Shown here piece by piece: positions 49,253 to 60,319 of a stretch of 64,000 nucleotides of DNA (positions are counted from its first letter, which is position 1; every line of letters starts with the position of its first letter). The DNA lies in assembly GCA_028023455.1 (NCBI GenBank), contig JAQFVV010012531.1, forward strand, positions 1,862,001 to 1,926,000, in the 5' to 3' direction. The notes under the pieces are model-generated. The model did no database searches. It was not told the origin of the DNA and saw only the letters and a program-made list of their open reading frames with translations. The position numbers and the translations under genes were made by a program. Source of the stretch: Epiperipatus broadwayi (Eukaryota; Onychophora; Udeonychophora; Euonychophora; Peripatidae).

Positions 49253-50846
49253 TTTTAATGCAACATATATTTAAATGCTAGTTTAATTATTTCACATTTA
49301 CTTTATTTTTAAGCAATCTACTTTTGTTGCTCTCTACAACTGGGTCTCTTTTTACGCGGACTTATTTAACACGATTTTGAAGTTACGCGATTCATGTTTC
49401 ACCGGAAGTCGATTTCCGATAATGCGCTATTACTTTAAATAATAAATTTCGCACACTTACGTTATATTGAAAGTAATAGCACATTATTGGAATTCGACTT
49501 TCATCTTAGTAATTTTAATATTTTCAGTGCTTTATAATAGTAAGATTTTATGCAATAATGAAATTAAAATCATGATTTCCACATTTTATGTATACACATA
49601 TTAAATTTTACAAGATTATAATGTAAATTTGTTCAAACATTGTGCTTGTTAATTTTGCATTTTAAATCACATTCTGTTTTTGCTTTTTAAAAAAGAACGT
49701 AATCAATTATTATTTTCTTATTAATGACACTAATCATTAACGTGCTCTTAAATTCCAATGAGAGCTAAATGGTTGTATGTCTGGATATCGCGAGCTTCGT
49801 AAACAATTAATAAAATCATCGTCTCAAAGATTAATTACTAATTACGTTGTCACCAGAAAATCATAATAATTAAAACGTGTATAAAAAAATGTAAATTACT
49901 GTACTGTAAATTATGCATAAAAATATATTATTTTGAATAAAATTAAATATTATAGTTAAAAAAAGTTTGTCTTGTATCAATTTTTTTCAAATTTGAAATT
50001 TTTTATTAGTCATATTTTATTTCCTTATTTTTTTTTTTTGCGCGAATTTTAAAGTAATTTTACGTTGGTGCTTTGCTTTTACGTGAATTTTGAAAAATCA
50101 CAGACCGCATCCCCCCCTTTTCAATGTAAGTTACATCTATTTTTGCGCGATTTCGTTTGTGCGTGTTTTCTGAGGAACCTATCTATCGCGTAAAATGAGA
50201 CCCAGGTGTACTTAAAATAACACTTCTATAATTAAACTTCTCTTTTGTTTTTCTGGAGTCATTAAATATGGCTTCCAATCTTATACATTATTGAACTTAG
50301 TAAGTCAATATTTTTTAACCAAGTACAACAAGCACATGTCCAAATAATGTAAAATTGATCATACTAACCATATAACTTCGAAAAACTAAAGCTTATTGAA
50401 TACGAGTTATTACAATACATGCATTTGTTAGTTTAATTTTCATTTCACATTTACTTTATCTTTAAGCAATCTACTTTCATTGCTCTCTACTTAAATTAAC
50501 ACTTTTATAGTTAAAATGTTACATTAAAATATTATGAAAAAGATAACAGTGTATATTTAGAGCAAATGTGTAAGTGTAACTCATATTTAATAATCTTTTA
50601 GTTTTTTGAAATTATAAGATTGGTATAATTAATGTTATGTTATTTATACATATACTTGTTGGATTTGGTTAAAAAGATGGATTTATTAAGTTTAATAATG
50701 TATAAGATAGGAAGCCATATTTAATGACTCCAAAAAAATGAAAGTGATATTTAATTATAGAAGTGTTATTTTAAGTAGAGAGCAACAAAAATAGACTGCA
50801 TAAAGTTAAAGTAAATGTGAAATGATAATTAAACCAGAAAATGCAT
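49253..50846. repeat. Extra nested block in the right foldback arm
   Basis: Absent from the left arm, where the flanking sequences are only about 10 bp apart. It consists of a segment (tttcacatttactttat...gcaatctacttttgttgctc, then ttaaaataacacttctataa and ggagtcattaaatatggctt) that appears at 49270-50330 (split by the MITE), again in direct orientation at about 50430-50520, and inverted at about 50690-50850. It is thus itself a small foldback, built before the MITE inserted. Confidence 0.75.
49337..50208. mobile_element. Pogo/Tigger-type MITE, copy 1
   Basis: Bounded by TA at 49335-49336 and 50209-50210. Ends are caactgggtctc and gagacccaggtg (reverse cacctgggtctc), followed by CpG-rich subterminal text (ttacgcg, tttgcgcgattt, atctatcgcgtaaa). 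TA target duplication with CA-starting ends is the pogo/Tigger signature. At 49405-49505 an internal hairpin has arms of about 35 nt (gtcgatttccgataatgcgctattac and its complement). No transposase frame in 872 bp. The same end motif (acctaattt...) bounds the dead Tigger element at 51691-54212. Copy 2 is at 61612. Confidence 0.85.
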
Positions 50847-51690
50847 GACACATTAAAATATTTGCAAAAAAGATAACATTGTATATATAAAGAGCAAATG
50901 TGTAAACAATAAAGAGCGAAAGAACTAAATTTAAGAATAATATTGACTGATTTAGAATATAGTTAATGATGAACATTAGTGAGATTGGAAAATACTAATC
51001 AAAAGAAGAAATTTTATTGATCTTGTTTGTAAAGTGTTAACTGTCCTTTATATATATGGTTTATGTTATTTAAAGGTTAATAAGTGTTAATTAATTATTA
51101 CTATTGTTAATTTTTTTTGACTTGTTTTTTTTTTTAACTTGTTGGTGTTCATATAAATTCATTTTAGAATACACAACAGTCTTTGGCCCTATGATCAAGC
51201 ATAATTGTACAAAATTTGCACTCTAATTTTTTAATTATTGATATAAATTGTGACTTTGTATACTTTAGTCATGTGATTAGATTAAGCATAATTGTATGAA
51301 ATTCGCATTTTAATTTTTTAATTATGGATGTAAATTGCAATTTTGTAACAAACGGTCATATCATGATCATGTGTAAGTTAATTGATGTCATTTATCACTT
51401 AAATGTGTCAGCTGGGGTTTGGGCGGACCTTAGAATTCAAAATGGTCATGGGCATATACTAAATCTATTTCACTGATTTTTTTATTGCCTGAAGATTTCC
51501 CTAACAGATTCAACCTCTACAATGCCTAATCAATTCAATTAGCTGAATCATTGACTGAAAATAAGTTTGCAGTTAATCTTGCCAGGAGAATAAGTCTTAG
51601 TATAATTTAGTTTCATATGATGTTTATTGATCGTATGGTAACCACAAAAAAAAAAAAGATTGAAATATGATATATGTCTTATTGGAAGTA

Positions 51691-54212
51691 CTCCTAATTC
51701 TTTTTTTACACAATTTTTTTTTGCACGAATTTGAAATAACATAAGTTAAAAAAAAAAAAAATCTACATGAGTTGTTTTAAAATGACACAATCAGTAAAAA
51801 AAACTTTAAAAAAATTTATGTCTGTTATTGTCATCTAATTTTTTAAAAAAAGTTTCATCTCTTTATTTCCCCTTATATTAAAAACAAAACTCCCCTTTTT
51901 GTCAATGTTTCCGCAAATGGGAAAATTTGCTTGTCTGCATTGTTACATTTTTGAGGTTTTGTTTTGAAAGATAAGTACTTTTTTGGTATTGATGCTCTAT
52001 TTACATTTTGACATTTTTGATATTAGATTTTTTTAAAAAGTGTACCTTGTAGGTGTTGATGTTAAAAAATAATAATTTTATTTAAATTTAATTGATTAAT
52101 TTGTTTAAATTTAATTTATTAATTTTTCCAAAAATCATTAGATCATAAGTTATGCATTGAGTGCATTGTTGGAATTTATGTTTTGTTAATTAAATCTGAA
52201 ATACTTTTCTATAGCCTCATACGATGTCAAATAATCCACCTACAAAAAAGATGAGGACCTGATTTTTATGGATACTAAAATTCAAATTTTAGATTGTCTT
52301 GCAACTAGAGAAGTTGAACATCTGTAGGAAAGCATTTTGGTTTACACAGAGCTATTATAAGTACTATTACAAGTAATGAAGCTGCTATTACAAAGTCAGT
52401 ATGTTCTGGAACAAAATTGAGTACTAAATTATTATTTTACACAAGAGATATTGTTAAAGACAAAATGGAAAAAGTCTTAATAATGTGGATAGAAGAAATG
52501 TTAGAAAAAAGACTACCAATAGATGAAAATGCCATCAAGCAAACAGCACTAAATATTTACAAACAAATTAAAGAAATCGAGCCAGGCACTTCATCTGAAT
52601 TGAACAAGAAATGTAAATTTTTTGCAAGTATAGAATGCGACAAAGTTTCTTCAAATACATGCACTTCACAACGTTAAAATAAAAAGTGAAACTGTGTCCA
52701 CAAATGAATCAGCTATCAAAGAATTCCTAAAAAAAATTAGCTAAAATTACTGAAAATAGAGTATACACTCTGATAAAGTTTGGAATGTTGATGAAAATGG
52801 TCTTGTTTGGAAGAGAATTTCAAGTAGAACCTATGTAGCAAAATCACAGAAAACTGCCGGTGGTTTTAAAGTAGGAAAAGATAGTGTCATTTTGGTTTTC
52901 TACTCCAATACTTTAGGAGATCACATATTGAAGCCTCTTCTTCACCATGTTGAATGAAAAAAGTGTAGATTTTTTAGTTCATTAAATGGCAAACAAAAAG
53001 GCTTGATTCGCCACTTAAATTTTTATGGAATGGTTCAATGTTTCATTCCAGAAGTTAGGCAATATATGAATGCCAAAAGTCTAGAATTTAAAGTTCTACT
53101 GATTCTAGATAATGCCTGTGGCCATCTGGTTCTGGAACACCCAATACCACATCTTTGATTTAACCATTAGACCAAAGACTTATCACAATATTAAAAACTT
53201 ATATGAAATAACATTTCAATATATTTTGAACAAAGTGAATGATAAAGCCTTAAGTATCATAGATATGTGGAAGAAATTTTTGATTATGGACTGTGTGTGA
53301 ATTAAGATCTACAATTTTGAATGGATATTGGAAACGATTTGGCCAGAATGTGTGAAAAGTAAAGATCCTGTTGTCTCTCATATGACTGAATTTCCCAATA
53401 TCATAGTAATGGCTTTTTAATTGGCAGAGAAAGATTCAATGATATGTCATCTGAAGATGTCAATGAATTGTTTGTTGATAAAGTTTTAAGTGAAGAAGAA
53501 ATCATAGAGATTGGTCTTAAAACTGTTGATCCTAAAGGAGACAGTGATAATAAAGATGATCCCATGTAATCTTTTGTTAAGTATGATGCTAATGATGAAT
53601 GAGCTTCAAAGTTTTAATGAGATTTGAAATCACTAATGTAATCTTATAGAAAACTATATAAAGGCCTAGCCACTATATGAACTCAGCCATTAATTAATGA
53701 ATTCATTCATAAAACTGTAATATCAGCACCATAGGACATTATTCCTAGTGTTGTGCAGGAGTTTATAAATAGAACTTCATCAATGAAAGAAGAACACTAT
53801 GACTAAAGCATTGTTAGTGATAGCAGAGATGTTGCAAGTTTTAGTGATAGCAATGATATTGCAATCATTTGCAAATGTATGCATTTATTGTCAAAAAGTG
53901 GCAGTGAATGAAATCTTGCTATGTATAACCCAAATTACAAATTTGGCCTCATTGGTTCATTATATTTTTTATTTTTCAAATGAAATTTATGTTTCTATAA
54001 TTCATTTTTATTTATATACAATGTTTATGAAATAAAATTTGATAGCACACAACAAATATAACCTTCTAATGAAAATTTTCATATGGTTAATTTAATTATT
54101 TTCATTGATTTTTTTCCGACTGGAACCAATCTCCTTATTTTTTATATGCACAATGTATTTTTTATATGAAATTTTTGGGAATCAATCTATCATGTGAAAA
54201 AAAAATTAGGTG
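51691..54212 (+). mobile_element. Tigger/pogo-like DNA transposon, full length but dead
   Basis: The left end (ta|ctcctaattctttttttac) and the right end reversed (ta|cacctaatttttttttcac) are inverted repeats flanked by TA at 51689-51690 and 54213-54214. Subterminal text (ggaatcaatctatcatgtga) echoes the MITE end (ggaacctatctatcgcgtaa). The interior carries a decayed Tigger transposase at 52224-53569. At about 2.5 kb it has the usual size of an autonomous Tigger. It or a relative is the likely source of mobility for the MITE copies at 49337 and 61612. Confidence 0.8.
52224..53569 (+). pseudogene. Tigger-like (pogo superfamily) transposase, multiply interrupted
   Basis: Starts ATG tca aat (MSNNPPTKKMRT, then stop). 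The next readable parts are the helix-turn-helix/CENP-B-type DNA-binding half (KIQILDCLATREVEHL; HFGLHRAIISTITSNEAAIT; the 52417-52677 frame with MEKVLIMWIEEMLEKRLPID and ALNIYKQIKE) and the DDE half: FNVDENGLVWKRISSRTYVA (about 52783-52840), GGFKVGKDSVILVFYSNTLG, LKPLLHH, then LLILDNACGHLVLEHP (about 53098-53145) and TSLI-stop-PLDQRLITILK (about 53150-53200). The three catalytic Asp are readable (VDENG, ILDNA, PLDQ) but lie in different frames with stops between. The acidic C-terminus (NDMSSEDVNELFVDKVLSEE ... KDDPM) ends at TAA 53567. In active relatives this enzyme cuts and pastes the element at TA sites in the nucleus. Here it is a pseudogene. Confidence 0.88.
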
Positions 54213-54214
54213 TA

Positions 54215-55655
54215 TTATACACATATGAGTTTTGATTTCATGTTTTATCTTTGTCTTTTTCCAATGCAAACGTTCCTTTTATTCTCTACAATTATCTACT
54301 GCAAGATTTTTTCTTTCCAAATGTTCTCACTAACTTTTTACCAAAAAAATAGAGAGAACCTATAGTTAATATGAAATGCACATTATTAAAATATATAAAA
54401 ACTGTAATTGTGTCCAATTTATATACTTATGCGAGCATCTTAAGATTTTTTTAAATTTCAGTTTTTCAGCTTGACTAGTAAAGAGAGCCCAAAACCAGAA
54501 ACCAGTCTAAGGATGTGAATATTATAGCATTATACTATCTGGTATTGATTCATTGCTTAGTGGATGACTAGAGTGAAATAAAGAGAGTTAGTTGCTCTAG
54601 GAAAAGTATGGTTAAACTGAGAAAATTATATATTGATATAGGATTAGATAAGTTCTATGTTTTATGAATCCAAAGTTTACATTTTAAACCATAAATTAAA
54701 ATCAGTATGGTATATATATGTATGTGTGTGTGTGTGTATATGTTTTCCGTTTGTAATTGTTGGCACTAGACAAGCTTGTAGTTATACTTGATCGTAAATC
54801 TTATGATGTAAAAATAACATGAAAGTTAATGATTTAACACTAAAAAAGATATATAATAAATTATATTTAATAAGCTGCAAGCAGTGTAAACTGCCAATGA
54901 TGATCAAATGTTTATCTATTGTTTGATCAAGATATCTTATTGCTTAGTTACTTCACTTAGTATTAGAGCAGAAAGTTCGACAGGTATAAATCTTTAATCA
55001 TAACTTGACTCTCTCTTAATAGAATTTAATCTATCATTTCATATTTAAATCTACATGAAGCAGAAATTTTGCACCAATAAAATTTTACACCTCATACTGA
55101 GAATAGGTAGATAATCTCCCAATTTTCTTTAACTACTCTGTATTACAATTATTTCTTATAAAATCCTAGTGACAAGATAAGGCAAAAGTTCTAATTTTAT
55201 TTTATTTTTTAAACTTTCATTTTATAATAGATTTCAATAATTTTGACTTAGTTTATTAGAAATCTAAATTTACAATAAAAAATCTTATAAAAAAAAGTCA
55301 TATTTGAACCTTCCAAATATTAAAATAATAATAAGAATGATGATGATGTGGTGATTACTTAATGATAACAATGATTTTTTTTATTAGTCAGTTACGATCA
55401 AACCAAGAAGAAAGTAAATTAATTAAATCTTTGTTGTTTAAAGTTTGATTTTAGAATCTGAATGAATAATTATAAAATGATCACAAATCTACCAGATACT
55501 GTTTCAAAATTAAAAAATTGTATTTGTAATTATTAAATTATTCCAAAGATTGGTACGCTGAATTTTGACAGTTCATAAATGTAGATTTATAGTTGTGATT
55601 TAAAATAGAAATCAAACAAACTAACTCCTTCTTTTTAAAACTTGTTTTTTATATG
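54215..55655. other. Gene-free stretch with one dispersed-repeat relic
   Basis: No gene seen. A relic of the gatgaaggc/gaaactag family lies at about 54480-54560 (cccaaaaccagaaaccagtc, taaggatgtgaatattatag). A (GT)n run is at about 54722-54740 within tatata. Confidence 0.5.
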
Positions 55656-55689
55656 ACTATTACATGAAAAAAAAAATCCAACGTTTCGA

Positions 55690-55884
55690 CTATTTTATAT
55701 TCATTACACAACCACAGAGCAAGAGACACCTCCACAAGCTCCATCGAATCAGTCGGTCATTGGTGAGATTTAGAAATTCAAGACATTTGTGGTCAGTGAT
55801 GATGATCACCTCTGAACCTAGCAAAAATCTCTTGAACTTCTGGCATGCCCAGACGATAGCGAGTGTATTAAAGCATTTGCTTAA
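55690..55884 (-). pseudogene. Ty3/Gypsy-type RNase H fragment
   Basis: Reading the minus strand from 55884 down, 64 codons are open to a TAG at 55690. They include NTLAIVWACQKFKRFLLGSE (matching the family pattern E-LAVVWA-EKFR-YLLG), then VIIITDHKCLEFL (the TDHKPLE RNase H signature with its catalytic Asp), then NDRLIRWSLW. This is the RNase H domain that follows reverse transcriptase in LTR-retrotransposon Pol proteins, where it degrades the RNA template strand. No RT, integrase or LTR was found next to it, and homology stops abruptly on both sides, so it is a short relic. A 77-codon plus-strand frame here is its antisense shadow. Confidence 0.82.
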
Positions 55885-55899
55885 TATAAATTTTTAAAA

Positions 55900-57705
55900 A
55901 TAAAAGATGTTTTTAAAAAAATGTAAACAGTGAAAAGTTTTATGTTTTATTGATTATTATGGAAATGTTCTGTCAAATTAATTATAAATATTTAAATGAA
56001 GTCCAGAAAACTGTTGGTTTTTGTGACTTGATCAGAACAATGTGAGATTATGTCCAAGTTTGTTTATAATCTTAAGATCAAAGAATAGATAAATCAGAAA
56101 TTGAATAAAATACATGTTTTCTTTGAAGCTTGCTCTGTGATCTACTGACATCTTCAGTTTTTTAAAAATATTTAGTTAATGATTTAGTATTTATGTTACG
56201 TCATGTTTTTATTTGCAATGATTAAAAAAAACTGTATTCAGCATCATCACAGTATATGGTCGAAAGCATGGCTATTTTCAAGTTAATAATGAATCTCAAA
56301 GACTTATAATTAAAATGTGTATAGTGAAGAAAGCATTATAAATTTATTTTTTATAACACACACACACATATATATAGAATATATCAACATAATACTAATA
56401 TTAATAATAAGTGAAAATATACATAGATGAATCCAAGATATGTGTTGTATTATTTATTTGTAAAAATCTTCAGCATATTCTATCCACATCTATTGGATTT
56501 TTCTATTGCTTATTGCTAAACAATAATTATTGCATTCAATAAAATCGCTTAAGAATTAGATCCAGGTTTAATGATTAACTTATATGTAATATATTTTTTA
56601 ATGTAAAATTTGAGTTTTCTAATTCTGAGTAAAGATTTCATATGTAAAATGGAATAGTGGTAAAGTGGCAAACTAGAACTTAAAGTTTATGGATCATACT
56701 CAGGTCTGTCATCATCAGTACTTGAACTTATTATGAACTCAGTCAATAAAGCTATTTGATTATCTTTTATGTATGTAAAAATAGGATGATTGGTAGTTTA
56801 GGGTTGGAATATATAACTTAAAGCAATACAATGTTCATAAATCCTGTCTGTGATATAAGTAAATATTAAAGCAAAACAGCTTTTAAATAATCACCTTCAG
56901 GACAAAAGTCTCTTGAACAACATCTTATAGATAACAAGGGGGGGGGAATACAGTATCCATCACACTTATCAATTACAATTGATTAGGGGTTGGAATGGTT
57001 TTCCATTTTTATTTTATTCTAATGCTAAGGATAATTCAATATCCATTTACTAATATTTTAAAATGATTAAAGAATTATAATTTGTCTACTAGAAATTAAC
57101 AAAAAAAAAAGCTTGTTAAATTAGTATTAAGAAAAATAATTTGAAAGTAAAGTGTTAAATGGCATATGAATGGTGATGGGGAGATGATATGATTGCAAAA
57201 ATGTTTAGCATTTAAACTTTAGGATCTTTGATGATTTCTTACATGTAAGTTACTGCATTATATTATGTATATGATATTGATTTAGCTTTTTTTTGTGTGA
57301 GTAAACTTAATTTTATTGCATTTCCATATATTTTGTGCAGTCTAGTGATTAGATTTGATTTATTGTATTAGTAATCACATTTCTTATAGTCAGTTGGCAA
57401 TAAGAGTTGATCAATCCACATTCTGGGTGTTGGAAATCATGCTATGCTTTAATAGTACAATTATTGTAATTAAACATCTCATTAAAAAAATGAATGTTTT
57501 TATTATTTTTTTAAATTTTTTTATCTATTATGACAGCTGACACATTAATCAAATATATATATGAAAGGTAATGAATGGAGTTAAATAGAACAAATGATTT
57601 ATATGACAGTTGTAAGTACTCAGTTTTGATGTGATCAGGTTATTTTCTTTAAGTAAAATTGCAGAAAAAACATTCTCAAGCCTTTGCAAAATGCAAGCCT
57701 TTTTT
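55900..57705. other. Gene-free AT-rich stretch
   Basis: No gene or bounded element supported. A weak A-box/B-box-like pair near 56650-56710 (atagtggtaaagtggcaaac ... tggatcatactcagg) may be another SINE relic. An (AC)n(AT)n run is at about 56358-56376 and ggggggggg is at about 56939-56947. Confidence 0.5.
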
Positions 57706-57714
57706 GAGATTATT

Positions 57715-57830
57715 TTTTTCCAATCCATAGTTTTTCTTCTCTGCATCACTTCAGCAAATTCTCACCCATTCTTCTCACATATGATCCTTTTCTACGTCTT
57801 TCACAATTTTTTGGAATCTGTTTTTCTATT
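57715..57830 (-). mobile_element. RTE 3' fragment, copy 4
   Basis: Ttctctgcatcacttcagca, tcacatatgatccttttcta and gtctttcacaattttttgga-tctg align with RTE copy 1 at about 11390-11490 (catcacccctgcac..., cttacatatggtctctttctg, gtcttttacaatctcttggaatcc). About 115 bp only, strongly decayed. Confidence 0.7.
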
Positions 57831-57834
57831 ATTA

Positions 57835-58470
57835 TGAAAAAGTTGTTGCATATATGTGTGTGCTTAGAATGAAACACTTATCTTTAGGTAAGAAATGCTG
57901 TAATAAGTTAAAACAACATTAAATAGCACTGGGTAAGATAAAGTTCTCTCAAGCTTTTCTTTAAAAAGATATAATAAAAATGACAACACATCAATTAGTC
58001 TATTGTTAGCTTGTGAGGCTGTGTTTCTTTAATGCTTTGCTGTCTAGCTAAAAATATCTGAATTATCAAAGAACCAAATTTTTTTAAAAAAAACAACAAG
58101 TCCAAGATCCACTCAGTTTAGAACCCAAGGTTATAGTGATGACAGAAAATTTACTTGAATTAACCAGATTATAATGTTAATAAAGGATCTAAGCAGAATA
58201 TCAGAAGTTAAGGCTCAACATATGTAGTACAAGATTCTGCTCTTTTCTGCATCATAGTGGACTCTCCATACTCACATTATTGAGCTCTTCTTTGTTATTC
58301 AATAAAGCTGCACATCTCAATTAGTAATTGATGCTTTATTTTCCATGATTTTTGAGCCCAATAGTTATATTTTAAATGAGGGACAGATATACACTTTTAT
58401 TTTTATCAATTGAATCTGATGTGTTTCTCATCAATAAGATATTTTATTACTTGAGTTCAAGAGTTTACTT
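57835..58470. other. Gene-free stretch
   Basis: Nothing supported beyond AT-rich unique-looking sequence. Confidence 0.5.
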
Positions 58471-58474
58471 TCCA

Positions 58475-58637
58475 CCAAGACTCCTCACTGATGAAAGCCA
58501 CAAGCTGGAAATTAGTCTGGGGATATTGGATCAGTCTGCACTAGATAGGATTTCATGCACAAATCTTGCATCCATTGATTACTCTGGCTTGCACTAGATG
58601 GGGCTACTGTATGGAGAGTTTTGCCTTTCCCCCACTA
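58475..58637 (+). repeat. Single copy of the tctggggatattgg dispersed repeat
   Basis: Contains ctcctcactgatgaaagcca, caagctggaaattagtctgg, ggatattggatcagtctgca, attgattactctgg and ctactgtatggagagttttg. These are the same phrases in the same order as the right half of the 60145-60317 foldback. The 73-codon frame across it is chance. Confidence 0.8.
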
Positions 58638-58639
58638 TA

Positions 58640-59450
58640 TATAGATCTAAGGTAAAGTTATTTTTTAAATTTTATAGTTATGATTTTATGACTCAAGGAT
58701 TATAATGTCAAGGTGCAAAAAATAAAAGTGTAGCAAAACTCAAAGACAATAGCAATTATTCTTAATATTATATAGGGAAAAAAATTCTGTTCAGACATGC
58801 TTTGACTTTGGACATCTCAATTTCTGGTGCTTTGCTCTTTCAGCCAATATAAATTTTTACCATGCTTTAAAATTTTGTCAATGTGTTTTTCTTTTTTTGT
58901 GTGATTTCGTTTAATCATCTGCAACAGCCATTCTGCACAAAGAAACTTTTTTAAATCTTTGAAGTAGAAGTCATTTTACAAGGTTTTTTTTTTTTGAAAT
59001 TGTTTACTTATATTTGTTTAATATTTTTTTTTTCCTCCGGTTATACTGTGAACAATTCATAATTATTTTTGTATTTACAATATATGTATCTATTACTATA
59101 GGATTTTTTAAAATATTTTTTGTGATTATGATTTTAAAAGCCAGTTAAGTATATCAGATGGCACTGAAATCAATGGTTGTATATTCTATGTATAATATTT
59201 TGTGATTACTTGACCTTTGTTTAGATAGAAGAAACTTCTGAATAAAAAAATTTTAAAAAAAGAATATGCAATACATATTTTGTATTATTTGAGAAAAAAG
59301 TACTATACAAGAGAGTAAGTAGAAAGAAGATAAAGTTATGTTACATTTAAATTTAATTTAACAATGATAATGATAATGCCATAGTGTATAATATTAATAC
59401 ACCACTTATTTTGTGATTATTGTAATTCATTATTGAATTTCTTGCTCTTT
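58640..59450. other. Gene-free AT-rich stretch
   Basis: No coding or structural feature supported. Confidence 0.55.
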
Positions 59451-59463
59451 AAAATTATAATTG

Positions 59464-59554
59464 TCAAGCATTGGTGGCTTTGTGGTTAGCGTAGCGGCCT
59501 CCAAGCGGCTGGCCCCGATTCGCTTCCCGGCCAACGCTTTGACCCATTTAAAAA
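59464..59554 (+). mobile_element. Short tRNA-derived SINE, copy 2, with 13-bp target duplications
   Basis: The body of about 91 bp reads tggctttgtggttagcgtag (A-box-like), ggccccgattcgcttcccgg (B-box-like), then ccaacgctttgacccattt and a short A tract. It is flanked by perfect 13-bp direct repeats aaaattataattg at 59451-59463 and 59555-59567, so both insertion limits are defined to the base. The same family as the minus-strand copy at 32774-32860. Target duplication and an A tail show LINE-type retrotransposition. Confidence 0.9.
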
Positions 59555-59567
59555 AAAATTATAATTG

Positions 59568-60015
59568 ATTCAGTAAATAAATTGTGCACTTATTAAATAT
59601 AGATCTGCTTATACAAGAATAAAAATATTTTCTAGTTTTTTTAAAAAAATAGTGTTGCCCTTTTTGTTTTAATGCACTGGCAGCATGACACATTTTGAAG
59701 GTCCATGAATTATGACTCCAGTTCTGTCATTTCCAATGTGCAAATTTCTTATGAACCCCTGTGCAACAAACCATTTGGTTACTATATACAGTACAGAATT
59801 TATTTTAATGTCAATTCTTTTCTATTTATTGCATCTAGATTTCACACACATTTCTATGAATTACATAATTAATTCTATTTTTCATTGATATTTGCAATCT
59901 AAATAAAAGCTATGTTTTGACTTTCATTCATTTTTGACTTTCAGCAATGTTTTGATCTCTAATCTTTTGAAAATGGTTTCTTTTGGCTTGTAGGTAGTTG
60001 GAAAAAACTATTTCT
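59568..60015. other. Gene-free stretch
   Basis: No supported feature. Confidence 0.5.
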
Positions 60016-60020
60016 AGATA

Positions 60021-60317
60021 CAAAGGCAAAACTCTCCATACAGTAGTGCCACCCTGTGTCAGTCAGAGTAATTAATAGATGCCAGAAGGCTTGTGCATAA
60101 AATCGCTATTTAGTGCCTACTCATCCAATATCCCCAGATCCTAAGATCTAGGTGCAGTGCTCTCAGAACCAAGACTCCTTGGCCACAAGCCAGAAACTAG
60201 TCTGGGGATATTGGATGAGTAGGCACTAGATAGGGATTTTATGCAAAAGTCATCTGGCATTATTGATTACTCTGGTCGGCACAGGGTGGCACTACTGTAT
60301 GGAGAGTTTTGCCTTTG
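60021..60317. mobile_element. 0.3-kb head-to-head foldback repeat
   Basis: Arms 60021-60138 and 60201-60317 are inverted copies of about 118 bp (by eye close to 90% identical): caaaggcaaaactctccata, cagtagtgccaccctgtg, then ggcactaaatag-type text, and ctcatccaatatccccaga at the inner end. The 62-bp centre holds ccaagactccttggccacaagcc. A single-arm copy lies at 58475-58637 and a terminal scrap near 43630-43660. This is either a MITE-type foldback element or an inverted dimer of a dispersed repeat. Confidence 0.88.
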
Positions 60318-60319
60318 TT

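Larger units (their letters stand above)
45090..51470. repeat. Giant foldback (long inverted repeat) of about 6.4 kb
   Basis: The left arm (about 45090-47310) and right arm (about 47790-51470) are inverted copies. Paired landmarks: 45850-45935 (gttgggtgcggtgtactgtg, ctgcagcaccaccaagaagc) with 49185-49245; 46960-47280 with 47828-48160; 45130-45840 with 50850-51420. Arm identity is very high near the centre (by eye above 90% over 47000-47280 versus 47828-48110) and lower at the outer ends. The spacer is about 0.5 kb. The right arm is longer because of about 1.6 kb of extra sequence at 49253-50846. No coding frame. It may be a Foldback-type transposon with long inverted ends or an inverted duplication. 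Confidence 0.9.

Noticed and set aside
52417-52677. 86-codon frame as a stand-alone small gene
   Set aside because: It is the DNA-binding half of the interrupted Tigger-like transposase, inside defined transposon ends.
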